Source: Sporothrix humicola
Lineage: Eukaryota; Ascomycota; Sordariomycetes; Ophiostomatales; Ophiostomataceae
Assembly (NCBI GenBank): GCA_021396245.1
Contig: WNYE01000048.1
Coordinates: 62,001-126,000 of the forward strand
Length of the DNA stretch: 64,000 bases
Direction: 5' to 3'
The notes beneath the pieces are model-generated. The model was given only the letters and a program-made list of their open reading frames with translations, searched no databases and was not told the DNA's origin. Position 1 is the stretch's first letter. Every line of letters starts with the position of its first letter. Position numbers and translations under genes: made by a program. Below are positions 35,801 through 46,400 of this stretch, piece by piece.

Positions 35801-38722
35801 GGCAGTTTCCTTGCTTGTGCTGCTCGCTACTCCTTGTCCACCGCACTCTCACACACACAATTCCACCCTGGTCTCCCCTTCCTTTTTTAATTCTCCATAT
35901 CCCCTCTTCCCTTTTCTGTTTCGTTTCCTCCTCTTCTCTTTCCCTCTCCTTTTCCTCTTGATCTTTCTTTCCTTTCTCTTTTTCATCCCTCTCCATCTCT
36001 CTCTCCATTCCTCCCTCCTCGCCGACCGTTCCTTCCTCTCGCCAGTCTTTTTTTCTGTTGCACTTCCTGTACTCACCCAGGAAGTCTGTAGAGGGAAAGA
36101 TCTCTCCCCCCAGGAAGGCCGACAAGTTTCTCCTTCGTCCCAGGCAAAACCCGCAAATCATCCACTTGCCTTGCCCGCCCAGATACATCGCCCGACCGGT
36201 CCTTCCTCCTCGAACCGGAACTTGGGTCGACAAGCTTGTGCAGCAAACGAAGTCAATAGGGGAAACGAAAACGAATACCGAGATTTCGATTCGAATAAAA
36301 AGGGAAGGAACGTCTGTCATCGACTGTTTCCTTTGGACTCCTTTTTTTCTGTTCCCAATTCTCAGCCAATCCGCTTTCGCTTTTTTTCGACTTTGGTGTT
36401 TTCTTCTCTTTTTCTTTGCAAACCAGCCTTTTCCCGTTTTCTTGTCTTTTTTCAAGCCTCGCCGTTTTTTTCGAGGTCCTCTTGGTTTTATATAGCATTT
36501 CTGAGCTCCTGTTCATTCGTCCCTTTTTTCGTACGTATATACTGCTCCTTCGCCCCCGACACCATCTTTCGTCATCCCTGATTTGAGATCCCCATCTCTC
36601 TTCTCTCCCTTTCAGGGCCTTTTGGAATTCTTATTCTTTTGGCCTCTCCTTGTCTACATTGCCCTTTCAAAGGCCTTTTGTGTCGCCTGCCTCCCCCTTA
36701 CCACCTAGTCGACCTGCATTCCCGCTGGGAGATTTGATAATTCGACCATTCGACTGACCTAGGAATCAGAGCCTCCTTTGCTTGCCTCCCTGGCCGCCCT
36801 TTCGCTTTCGTTCTCTTCGAGCATTCTTTTCGACGGCCTCTTACGAGACTCGATTCGACGACTCGATTACGACTGCCCTGGAAACCCCAATTGAACAACC
36901 ACAGAAATTCGCCAGCAACAAAAAGCCTCAAACTTTTTGTTGTTGCCCTGGGTCTCTACATGATCGCTTCGATCGTGTTGTAGCCCTCTTTTCTTTGAAG
37001 GCGTTGAACGTGAGGTTAGTGCAGATTGAATTGAGCGGCGGTGGATGACGAGAAAGCTGCCCCTGAAGCGTTCCTGGATGTTCCTAGATCCATCTTTTAG
37101 GGACAGACTTCCAACGGTCCATCATTTTTTCATCTGCATCTCGATGCCAAAATGACAACTCACCGGCAGCTCAATTGTGTCACTTTTTTGTCACCTACGA
37201 CGTCTGGATGTGTGCCACTTCTGGTCATCTTCATCTGCTAATACATCGATTTCCAACAGCTGCGTGCCAGTCGGCATTCTCTCCACCTTCGCGTCTATCA
37301 ACCGGCCCTTTCTGCAGGCTGCATTGCTCGTGGGACACGTTAACTCGTAGCTCCTACGCTTTGTGCCTTGGAATCGTGTCATTCCCGCCGTTTGTGCTGT
37401 TTCTTGCAGATTCTTACAGTATTCTCACCGTGGCGGTAAGTAAGGACAAACTCTCCTGCATTGGTTGCTTTTTCCCTCCCTCATCCATCCCTTTCGTTCC
37501 CCACACAAATTTCCCAAATCACCACCAAAGCACCCTTCATCCCCTTTCCTGTTATCGCCCCCATCTGTGTGCCCTGAAGTCCCTGGTCTCGTGTCGTGCT
37601 TCGTCCTATCGGCCTCGGCAAAGCCAACTGGCAATATCGACTTTGTCACTGTCGTCGTGAACTGGCTCCGCCGTCCGAATCGTATCGCGTGCTTCGAGGC
37701 CGGTTTGGTGTCTTGCAACAAGCCAATATATCTGGTGTCGAATTCCTCGCTGCTATCTTTCAGTGCTCCCAATCGGCCTATCGACGGTGCAATATCCCAT
37801 GATATTTCGGAACGAGCGAAACTTCCAACAGACGCCAAGCTCATCGAATGCCCGGCGCGTGTTCTACAATTTGCAGAGAGTGAAGATATTCGCCAAAACG
37901 GGCAGGAAGGCAGAAAACCTGAATGCATCTCGAAATGGCAGACAGACCAGACCGCCTTGACGCGTGACATGATTTCCACGCATTTTTGACGCCGCACCTT
38001 CTAAATTGGATCTCCGAGAGTACACGATACACACGGCTACACAAGGGCACACTAGGGCAAATCCTCAGCACAGGGCACCACATCCAAAAGTAGCAAGCAT
38101 TCTTCAACACGTTTTTTGCACCGCCTTCATCTTCCAGTCTCCCTTGGTTCACCACTCTTTTTCTCGTCACACGCACTCCCTCTCTGCACCTATTCTTCCT
38201 CGACCCCCACTCGCCCTCGTCCCCTTCTCTCCTTTCTACCCTTTGTGTCCTTTTTGTTTCTCTCTTTGCCCCTCTTGTCCTCTTCTCGACATCGTGGACG
38301 CCAACCAGATCTTGTGAGCGGATCTACATAGCTCTCGAGGCTGTAGCTGCGAACCGGTTCCTGTACCTGGCGATCCATCGAGGATCCATCGAGAGCGTCC
38401 CAGGGCCGCCTTTTCTTCAGCCTAGCTTCTCCCCAGAGTCGACTGGAGCTTGGGGGCCTTTTGGCAAATTGGCAAACGCGCCTGCGAACGCTGGCCCTTC
38501 GCTCACTACACGCGATTGCATTCTTCGTTGCCGTTTTCTTCACCTAAACCCTCAAATTCCTCACGCTTGTTAATTGATTTGATTCACCCTTCTCCACCTC
38601 CCGGATTCCTTGCACAAATCTATCCTTCCCACTTCTTCACCCTTTTGTCTTTTTGCTCTTTTTTTCCTGTCTGGCGTCACCTTACACGCGGTGAACGAGG
38701 AATTTGTCCCAATGTCTGGATG
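35801..38722 (+). other. Pyrimidine-rich distal upstream region of the G1 cyclin gene
   Basis: The plus strand is strongly CT-rich in blocks (notably 35880-36060, 36310-36480, 38110-38290, 38550-38670), as in fungal promoters and leaders. Long plus-strand frames here (up to about 326 codons from 35601) follow from low purine content, because stop codons are rare in CT-rich DNA, and have no domain. TATA-like words occur near 36487 and 36536 and a good splice donor (GTAAGTAAGG) at 37436, so distal promoters or leader introns of the cyclin gene are possible. Confidence 0.45.
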
Positions 38723-38726
38723 CTAA

Positions 38727-38733
38727 TATATAA
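38727..38733 (+). promoter_or_regulatory. TATA box of the G1 cyclin gene
   Basis: TATATAA lies 443 bp upstream of the cyclin start codon and just after the last upstream ATG triplets (38712 and 38720). A CT-rich stretch follows, the usual setting of a fungal transcription start. Confidence 0.45.
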
Positions 38734-39169
38734 CCGTTCGACCTGCAGAACCTCAAGCAGCAAGACCGTCTTTCCTCTTTCGTCTTTTTTCTCTCACCGG
38801 CATCCTCTCCTTTCCTTTCGTTTTTTGCTTTACAACTTCCGGCCTCGTTGCCATCGTCACTCTTTTATTTTTAATTCTCCACACTCCTTAATATTCTAAT
38901 AGACCATTTCGACTGGTTGGAATAATTCGCTCTCTACAGCATCATCAAAATATCGATACCGACCGTTTCCACCGGCTTCCGTTAATTACAAACACCACAC
39001 TCCTTCAAAGAGACCATCGATCGTTTTCGACTTTACGGCGACCAACTCGCTTCGAATACACCCGACCTCTTTTTTTGTTTTCAGCTTCCTGGAGAGCCGA
39101 ACCGACATTCTTTACACAACATCAGCAACTTTTTTTTTTTGACAAAAACGCAACCTCAAACCACCCAAC
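38734..39169 (+). promoter_or_regulatory. ATG-free 5' leader of the G1 cyclin gene
   Basis: No ATG occurs between 38723 and the cyclin start at 39170, where about seven would be expected by chance, so this stretch is probably transcribed leader under selection against upstream starts. A strong acceptor-like tract, tttttttgttttcag, ends at 39084 and may close a leader intron. The start context is CCCAACATGG with A at -3. Confidence 0.5.
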
Positions 39170-40432
39170 ATGGCTTACCACCAGACCAAGGACGAGACAT
39201 TCTTTGTCGAGTCCGATGAGTGCAGCATGGCCATGCCCCGCATGAACTCCCGCGAAGCCGCCAAGATGCTCGCACGGAACCGGCAAGAGATGATTGGCAA
39301 CGAGCTGTCTCGCCTTGCCTCCGACGAGTACCTCGAGGACATCATGCAGCACATGCGCCACATGGAGGACGAGACACTTCCCGACGTCAACCTGATCGAC
39401 ATGCAGCGTGAGATCCAGTGGTTCATGCGGCCGTACCTGATCGACTTCATTGTCGAGGCCCATGCCGCTTTCACTCTGCTGCCGGAGACCCTCTTCCTGA
39501 CTGTCAACCTCCTTGACCGGTACTGCTCGAAGCGTGTTGTCTACAAGCAGCACTACCAGCTTGTGGGCTGCGCTGCCCTCCTGATTGCTGCCAAGTACGG
39601 CGACAAGAAGGACCGTGTGCCCCAGATTCATGAGCTCAACAACATGTGCTGCGGCCTGTACGATGCCGGCATGTTCACTCAGATGGAGATGCACGTTCTC
39701 AACACGCTCGAGTGGAACATTGGCCACCCCACCGTCGACTTCTTCGCTCAGTTGGTTATTGCCGAGGAGCGGGACGACCGTGAGGTTGAGCACATGGCTG
39801 CCTACATCAGCGAGATCGCCCTGTACCACCGCGACTTCGTCTCGACCAAGCCGTCTACCATGGCCCGCGCTTCGCTGGCTCTCGGTCGTGCCATCCTTGG
39901 CCGCCCAGAGGTCAACGACGGCGAGTGGGACCACGCTGACAACGTCACGCTGCTCACTCTGTCTCAGAACCTGCACCAGCCGTCTGCCACGCTGTCGCGC
40001 AAGTACGCCTCGTCGCACCTGTCGGGTGTCTCCGCCAAGCTGACCGACTTCCTGGCCCGCCACGCCGCGTCGATCAACAACAGCAGATTGGCTGCCACCA
40101 GCAGCCGGGCCTCGCCACCTTGCGAGTCTGCCGCCGCCGCCGCTGATGTCTACAGCACGCCTCAGAAGGGCATGGGTGCTGTTCCCGGCGTTGCCGATGG
40201 CTACATGACGCCGCCAATCACACCCGATGGAGCCTGCTTCGGTGCCAACGGCCCCGCAGGAAAGGATGTTTACCAGGCACTACCTCCACGGTGTCCGGTC
40301 ACGCCCACACCGCAACCGAACCACGCCGCACCCGCCAGCTACATGCAGCACTCGCACCAGCAGCTGCATCCGCAACAAGCACACCATGCTGCGCAATACG
40401 CGACGTACTTCGATACCCACGCGGCGCATTAA
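39170..40432 (+). CDS. G1/S-type cyclin (Cln/Puc1 family)
   Basis: An intronless gene for 420 residues. The cyclin box spans roughly residues 60-200: MQREIQWFMRPYLIDFI, then LLDRYCSKR and LVGCAALLIAAKYGDKK, in the order of the Cyclin_N fold, followed by a second helical domain to about 290. The RPYLIDFIVEAH and LPETLFLTVNLLDRY segments are those of fungal G1 cyclins (yeast Cln, fission yeast Puc1) rather than mitotic B cyclins, and I see no clear destruction box. Such cyclins bind the main CDK and drive passage through Start. The C-terminal ~120 residues are disordered, hold several SP/TP sites (SPP, STPQK, MTPPITP, VTPTP) typical of phosphorylation-triggered turnover, and end in a Gln/His-rich tail. 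Its upstream region is unusually long and gene-free, which suggests elaborate control. Confidence 0.9.
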   Translation: MAYHQTKDETFFVESDECSMAMPRMNSREAAKMLARNRQEMIGNELSRLASDEYLEDIMQHMRHMEDETLPDVNLIDMQREIQWFMRPYLIDFIVEAHAAFTLLPETLFLTVNLLDRYCSKRVVYKQHYQLVGCAALLIAAKYGDKKDRVPQIHELNNMCCGLYDAGMFTQMEMHVLNTLEWNIGHPTVDFFAQLVIAEERDDREVEHMAAYISEIALYHRDFVSTKPSTMARASLALGRAILGRPEVNDGEWDHADNVTLLTLSQNLHQPSATLSRKYASSHLSGVSAKLTDFLARHAASINNSRLAATSSRASPPCESAAAAADVYSTPQKGMGAVPGVADGYMTPPITPDGACFGANGPAGKDVYQALPPRCPVTPTPQPNHAAPASYMQHSHQQLHPQQAHHAAQYATYFDTHAAH

Positions 40433-41976
40433 GAAAGAGGAACGGTGAAACATTATTTTTTACCTCACCCATTTCCTTCTTTTCTTTCAGCATCCTTTCT
40501 GTTCTTCGAGTGGGAACCTGGGCACTCACACCCTAGTTTCTCTCTACTGCGTCTTTTTTTGTCTTCACACACCCACACTGCGATGCCTCCCCTTAGCTGG
40601 CCAGAGGTATTAGACTCCTTGATACCCTCACACATCCAATCCAAAACCCATCCTTCAGAGGATGGGGGAAGTGTGCTTGAATAATTCTGCTTGTTGTACC
40701 ACTACATCAACCACCCACCAAACCACAACCACCCTCTTCATCCTGCGGACAACAGCGGGATTCACTCAAAAAAAGACTCCTACCCTTTGTGAACTATCTA
40801 TTTAAAGTTCCTATCTTTCTGAACGGTTTTGAAAAAAAATTGTGGGTGCGTTTATTTCCCGGGAAGAGAAAAAAGAATGTGATCTGCTCTGCATCTGGCA
40901 TACAGGATTTTGATTTGTTTTTATATCTCTGTCTTATTTCCTTATCTTCTTTTCTATTCTCTTTTCATCAGCGTCATGGCATTAGCGATTGCTTTTTTCC
41001 TTTTTCCTTTTTTTTTACTCTTATTTTTATTTCCTTTGTCTCTGCTGCTACTTGTTCTCTTATTCCCTTTTGTCGAACATTATTATCTGCAATTACAACA
41101 ACACTACTTTCATCGACTATTGCCGACCGCACGCACACCTCTTACTTTCTCGAAAACGTGATCTTGACGAACTGCTTCTCGCACTCGACCGGGTCATGTC
41201 CTTTTTACTCTATTGTTGTTCCTGTTTTCACACCTCAAAAACAAAGGCGGTCGGCAATGGATCGAGCGTCGAAAAAAAAAGGCTTTTTCTCAAATGTCTA
41301 CCAAAAAAACCACACCACCCCCTCGAAAAATCACCTTTTCCTACCCCCGCTTTGTTGTCACCATTATTACTTTGTCACCAAAATTGAAACCTCGCCAACA
41401 ACACCATCTTCGACTGCGCGCGCAAAAACACGAATCGCGAACCAAACAGCAGAATACGCGAATTCATCCTAAACGCCCTCTGATCGTTCCTCCACTGTTG
41501 AGGATACGACACATCTTCTCCCCCCACGGGTTTCTTTTCTGATTCGAAAGACTTGATCAGCCCCTGGGAGGGCCTTTGATATGGGTTTTAATTTTTTTAG
41601 TTTCAGAAAAAGAAAAATAGTCATTTATGGAACACAATATTTGCTTCCTTGCATTTTATCCTTGCCTTGTCTGCGTGCCTTGTTTTATGTCTTGCCTGCT
41701 TTGTGCTTTATGTTTCTTCTAGCCTTGTCTTGTCTGCTTTACCTTTATTACGTTGCGATGGTTGATTCCCTTTGCTTCTTACAGGGTTGCGGTCTGGCCT
41801 TACGGAACGTGTATGATCAATGTATGTATGATATGGGTCTGTACTGTACTCCGTACTGCTGTACTATTATGTACCATGTACTGTATTGTATGAATATGAC
41901 AAACTATCAAATTATGACAACAATTTTGATTGTTAAGGCACTGGTTAAAACTGTGACATTGTCCGTCATTGTCAGC
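40433..41976. other. Intergenic: 3' region of cyclin gene and of the atypical SDR gene
   Basis: No gene is supported between the two convergent stop codons. The sequence is T-rich with several poly-T and poly-A runs. Around 41840-41891 the triplet GTAC recurs (gtactgtactccgtac), including a TACTCCGTAC word at 41847-41856. Confidence 0.55.
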
Positions 41977-42774
41977 CTACTCCTTCGTCACGGGCTCGCC
42001 CTCGACGGCGTCGACGTGGTCCCGCACAACGCGGTCGACGGCGGCCTCTGGGTCCTCGGAGCCGTCCAGCATGTCGATCCAGGCCGTCCGGGTGTCTGGG
42101 TGCGCCAGCAGCAGGTCTGCCGCACGGGCGACCGAGGCGCGGCTCACGTTGCCCTTGGATGACTTGGTGAGGCCCAGCTCGAAGTTGCCGGCGGGCCCGT
42201 CGGTCAGCGTGCCGGGGCGCAGGTTGATGCCGGCAAAGGACGAGCCGCGGCGCTTGGCGGCGCGGTAGAGCGCCTCGTCGGCGGCGACCTTGGCCTGGTA
42301 GTAGGTCGGCAGGATCTTGTTGTTGGTGTTCTCGGCATTGGCCCAGCTGTCGGCGTCCCACCACTTGGGCTGCGTGCGGCGACTGCTGTGGTACGAGACC
42401 ATGAGGAAGCGCGTGACAAACGACGAAGCGGCCGAGGCGTCAATGATGTGCGTGGCGGCATCGCGGTCAATGGCCAGCGTTCGATCGGGCCCACCCTTGC
42501 CGCCGGCACCGGCGCTCCAGACGACATAGTCGGGGCGGACCTGGTCGAGCAGCTTCTGGGCCTGGGCCTGGCTCTGGACGAGATCCTCGAGACTGTGGAC
42601 GAGGACGTGCAGGTTCTTGCGGGCGGCGGCGTCGGGAGCAAGAGCCTCGATGGTGGGGACCTGGTCCTGCGAGCGAATGACGCTGGTGACGGTCCAGGTG
42701 CGCTGGAGAAGCAGCGGCGTGAGGAGCTGGGCAACCTTGCCGTGGCCGCCGAGGAGAAGAACGTGATGAGACAT
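41977..42774 (-). CDS. Atypical short-chain dehydrogenase-like NAD(P)-binding protein
   Basis: An intronless gene for 265 residues, a typical size. The N-terminus MSHHVLLLGGHGKVAQ is a beta strand plus a GGxGxxA dinucleotide-binding loop of the atypical SDR kind. A YxxxK-like YYQAK follows around residue 176, then INLRPGTLTDGP, the usual LRPG segment of the same family. It resembles fungal proteins of the YMR090W/NAD(P)-binding group, whose substrates are mostly unknown. No signal peptide or membrane segment is visible, so it is probably cytosolic. Codons are strongly GC-rich. It lies convergent with the cyclin gene and downstream of the large membrane protein gene on the same strand; no functional link is evident. 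Confidence 0.85.
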   Translation of the reverse strand: MSHHVLLLGGHGKVAQLLTPLLLQRTWTVTSVIRSQDQVPTIEALAPDAAARKNLHVLVHSLEDLVQSQAQAQKLLDQVRPDYVVWSAGAGGKGGPDRTLAIDRDAATHIIDASAASSFVTRFLMVSYHSSRRTQPKWWDADSWANAENTNNKILPTYYQAKVAADEALYRAAKRRGSSFAGINLRPGTLTDGPAGNFELGLTKSSKGNVSRASVARAADLLLAHPDTRTAWIDMLDGSEDPEAAVDRVVRDHVDAVEGEPVTKE

Positions 42775-43443
42775 GGTGAGGGTGTTGAAGATGTTCCAAG
42801 GCGAATGTTGAAGTTGTGCGTTAGGATGGCTGGATGGGTACTGTCTGTGAATGCAAATGGTGCAAAACGGCGAAAGAAGGCGTCAATTGGACTGCCCCTC
42901 GGTTTTATGTATGGCCAAGTAGGCGAGCTTTGGAATCGGCGGCCAAGACAAAGAAAGCATCGGGGATAGGACATATTTCAGTGGTGCTGTGCTTTGCAGG
43001 ATTCGCGGGGAAAGGCGTGATTGGGAATGACGTAGCGGAATGTTGGCGCGTCGATCGTCTGAGTTGGTGCCCGAGCTGAGCTAAAATCGCCCGAATCGCC
43101 CGAATTGGAAGCTAAAACTGGCCGTTGCGAGCTACAATGTAAGCTGAGACTAGCATCACCACTTGTGTTTGGAGTAAAGAGAGCTCAAAAATGGGCCTAA
43201 ATCAGGTGTCTCAGTGTATTATCCAATTCCTTCTATGATGCTCTGTTGCAAATATCCCAAATGTCGTTGCGGATTTCCAAAATTAACAAAATACAGTAAT
43301 AAAACATATGAAAGAAAAACATAAACAGAAGAGAAAACAAAACAAAAGATATATAACAAAATAAATGATACTAAAATTAAATAAAAGAAGATCCCAAAAT
43401 CCAAAATATTTTCAAAAATGCAATTCACCACCCTCGTCGTTCC
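42775..43443. promoter_or_regulatory. Promoter of the atypical SDR gene and 3' region of the membrane protein gene
   Basis: No gene is visible. The block at about 43240-43430 is AT-rich and lies just past the membrane protein stop codon (minus strand), fitting a 3' UTR and polyadenylation region. Confidence 0.5.
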
Positions 43444-46400
43444 TCAAATGAATGATGGGTCTTCTTGTTGCTGGCGCTGGTAGCGAGCCTCTTGGTTGTA
43501 GACATAAAAGGCGCCGCCCTTGTACGCAGTCGTTGTCATTGGCGGGGGACTCCCACCATGTCCTGCTCCATGTCCGCTGCCACCAACGACACCACCAGCA
43601 TCGCCCTCGACGACTGGGTCCAGCATCGTCACATCGGCGTCCACGGCCAGGCGCCGCCGGCCCGACCGGCCCACAATGTCGCCGTAGTAGTAGCGCCGGC
43701 CGAGCTCCTTGACGCGCGTCTCCTTTTCGGCCGTGTTCATCAGTGCAACACAGGCGCCACCAGTCCTGTCGGCAATGCCCTCAATGGCAGCAGGCAGGAC
43801 GTGCGAGTCAACCACATAATACAGGGCACCAGCAATGGTGCGGGGGTCGGCGGGCAGCGCGGGCCAGCGGACGGCAACGAACGAGGCCAGCAGGGTCAGC
43901 AGCATCAGCACAAGCACGACAGAAACGAGGCGCGCGCAGACGACGGACGCCTCCAGAGTCTGGGTCATGTTCTTGGGGACATTGGCCATGAGCGCCGGCA
44001 AAAACTCGGACGCGAGCGTCATGAGCGACACGATGCCCAGATACACGGCGTGGCGGAGGGGCACATTGTCGCTGCTACTGCTGCTGCTGCGCCTGAACCG
44101 ACCGCCGCCAAAGGCCAGGCGCAGGGCCAACCACAGACCAGAGAATGCATTCGTTGGACGAAGAGGCAGCAGGATCGACCGTTCCGGTGGCTGGGGACGG
44201 CCAGGCGAGGCCATGGCCTGGAAGGCCGTGATGGATGCGACGGTGAGGAAGAGCGTCGTCCAGCAGAACGAAATGACCACGCCCAGAGCAGCCATGGCGA
44301 AGCGAACGCCAAAGCTGTTTGTGGCAACCCAATATCCGAAACTAGTCGCTGACGGATCGATTTTGCCGGTTGCACCGCCAGCGCCGGTCGCCACAAAGTG
44401 GTAGACGAGCACGACGGCCAGAAGAGCAGCAAGGAAAACGGCAAAGGCGACACGGTAGGCAATCGTCAGGGCAAGGAACGGCTGGTTCTTGGGCGCGTCT
44501 TCGCCGCCGGCGCCGCCATAATGCAGGTTATTGCCGAAGCCATCATCACTGTCGTTGTCGTCGTCACGGCTGATACCACGACGTGCCTCTTCGCCAACAG
44601 GGACAATTCCAAAGGCTTCATGGCCGTGAGCTGTTTCGTAGAATCCCAAAGCAAACCGCCGGTCCTTGAGCGCGCGGCGCAGGCTCTCTTCGGTGGCGAC
44701 GGCACGGCTTCTCTGGTGAGCGTTTGTAGGAAGCAGGTCGGGGCAGCCTGTGAGGGCGGTAATACCGGCCAGGTTCCACGGATCCGCCCGCACTCCCGTG
44801 CGCCAGCGGTTCAGCAGAACCAAGAGAAGAATAAGCAGGAGCAGGATGATAGTCATCAAAGCCACAAGGGCGTATGCAGGCACGGCAGACACGCCCAGCC
44901 CAGCGGCACACCCTTTCTCGTTGGTCACAGTGCAGCTTCCATGCAGTTTGAGGCCCAAGGCTTCGGTCGCAAGCGGTGCCATCAGCGACGACAGGTAAAT
45001 AAGAGTCGTCGTCAGCAAGGGCACAGGCTCGCCGTGCTTCCAAGCGGCCGAGATCGGCGCCGTGATACTGGTTGCGAGACCCGAAAAATCGAGCGTCAGT
45101 GACTCGGAGCCACGAGCATTGTGGGTGCGGCTGCTGCTCGACAGTGCGTGGAACGGCTGGTACATTTTGGCGTTGCAGTCAATGACACGCAGCGGGATGG
45201 ACAACAGCACGGCAATAAAGCCGGGCAGGAACGTGGCCACGAAGTAGTAATACGGCTTCAATTCAACCACGTGGGTGGTGACAATGACGGTCGGGCTCTG
45301 CGTGGCATGGGCCCCACTGCCCGACGCGGACGCAGGCGTCGAGACGCTTGTCGAGACCATGGTCGACGATGCTTCCGTCGAGAGGAAGGTGGACGGCTCC
45401 GGAGTCGAGACAAGCGTCGTCAAGTGGCCAGAGATCGACGTGACAATTGTTGTCGGCGGGCGAGTGCGCACAATCGTTGTCAGTGTCCCACCAGACATGC
45501 TGACGCTGTAGTCTTCGCTGTCCGAGAGGGCGACACCGCCGGCAAGAGTAAATGTAATCGGATCCGAAACTGTCGGGGTCGTCACAACAACAGTTGTCAC
45601 TGGCGTGCCGTCGCTCATAATCAATTCGGTGACAGTAATGGGCTGGAAGCCTGTGCCGGTCGCCGCAACCGTGGCCACGCCAAACGTCTTGACCACGCCG
45701 TCGACCGTCACCACTGTCTGGCCGATGTTTCCGCCCAGCGTCTGCATGTCGATCGGGTGGACCGCCACAGTCATGACAGTACCGCCGACAACTTCCACTG
45801 ACGTCACCTGGGTCGGCAGGATCTGTTCCAGCGTCGTTGGAATCCCATCGGCGCCCGTGTAAACCGATGACGTGGTGATATACACAGCCTGCACATTGGT
45901 CACTGCCGAGCCGCCAAACGTTGAGATCTGGGGAACATAGGTCGCCCCGTTGATAACGGTCACAGTGGCGCCATTAACGAGAGTCTGACCGTTGACGACA
46001 GAGACCTGGTTGTTGACGAAGAAGTTGCCATTGGCGTCCGGTGTCTGCGTGACATAGTTTGTTTGCACAGCTCCAGTTGGCGACGGCGTCACCACCACAA
46101 CCATGCCTGTGCCGCCTCGTCCGTCTGCAAGTGCCGTTACTGGGGTGCCGTGGGCATATGTCACAGGCGTGCCACCTACACGCGTCACAATTGTTTCGAC
46201 AAGGCCGTCGGCAACCACTGTCTGCATGCCGCCACCAACAGTTGCGACACGGGTCTGTGGCCCCATCGTCTGCACAATCGTGTCAACCTTGCCGCCGATA
46301 ACGGTCGTGATGAGATGGGTGACGGGTGCCTCGGCTGGGCGGGTTGGTGCATTGTTGTTTCCTGCGCCTCCACCGTCTGTCTTGCCTCCGCCGTTATTAT

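Noticed and set aside
35601..36581. 326-codon plus-strand frame before the cyclin gene
   Set aside because: The DNA is strongly CT-rich, which makes stop codons rare; the product is low-complexity Phe/Leu/Ser with no domain, and long frames overlap it on the other strand.
14583..37968. ACGCGT (MCB-like) sites upstream of the G1 cyclin
   Set aside because: About eight copies in 29 kb, close to the seven expected by chance, so no enrichment can be claimed.
9885..39169. Gene-free interval as a RIP-degraded transposon graveyard
   Set aside because: The sequence is not strongly AT-rich and shows no transposon protein fragments or terminal repeats.
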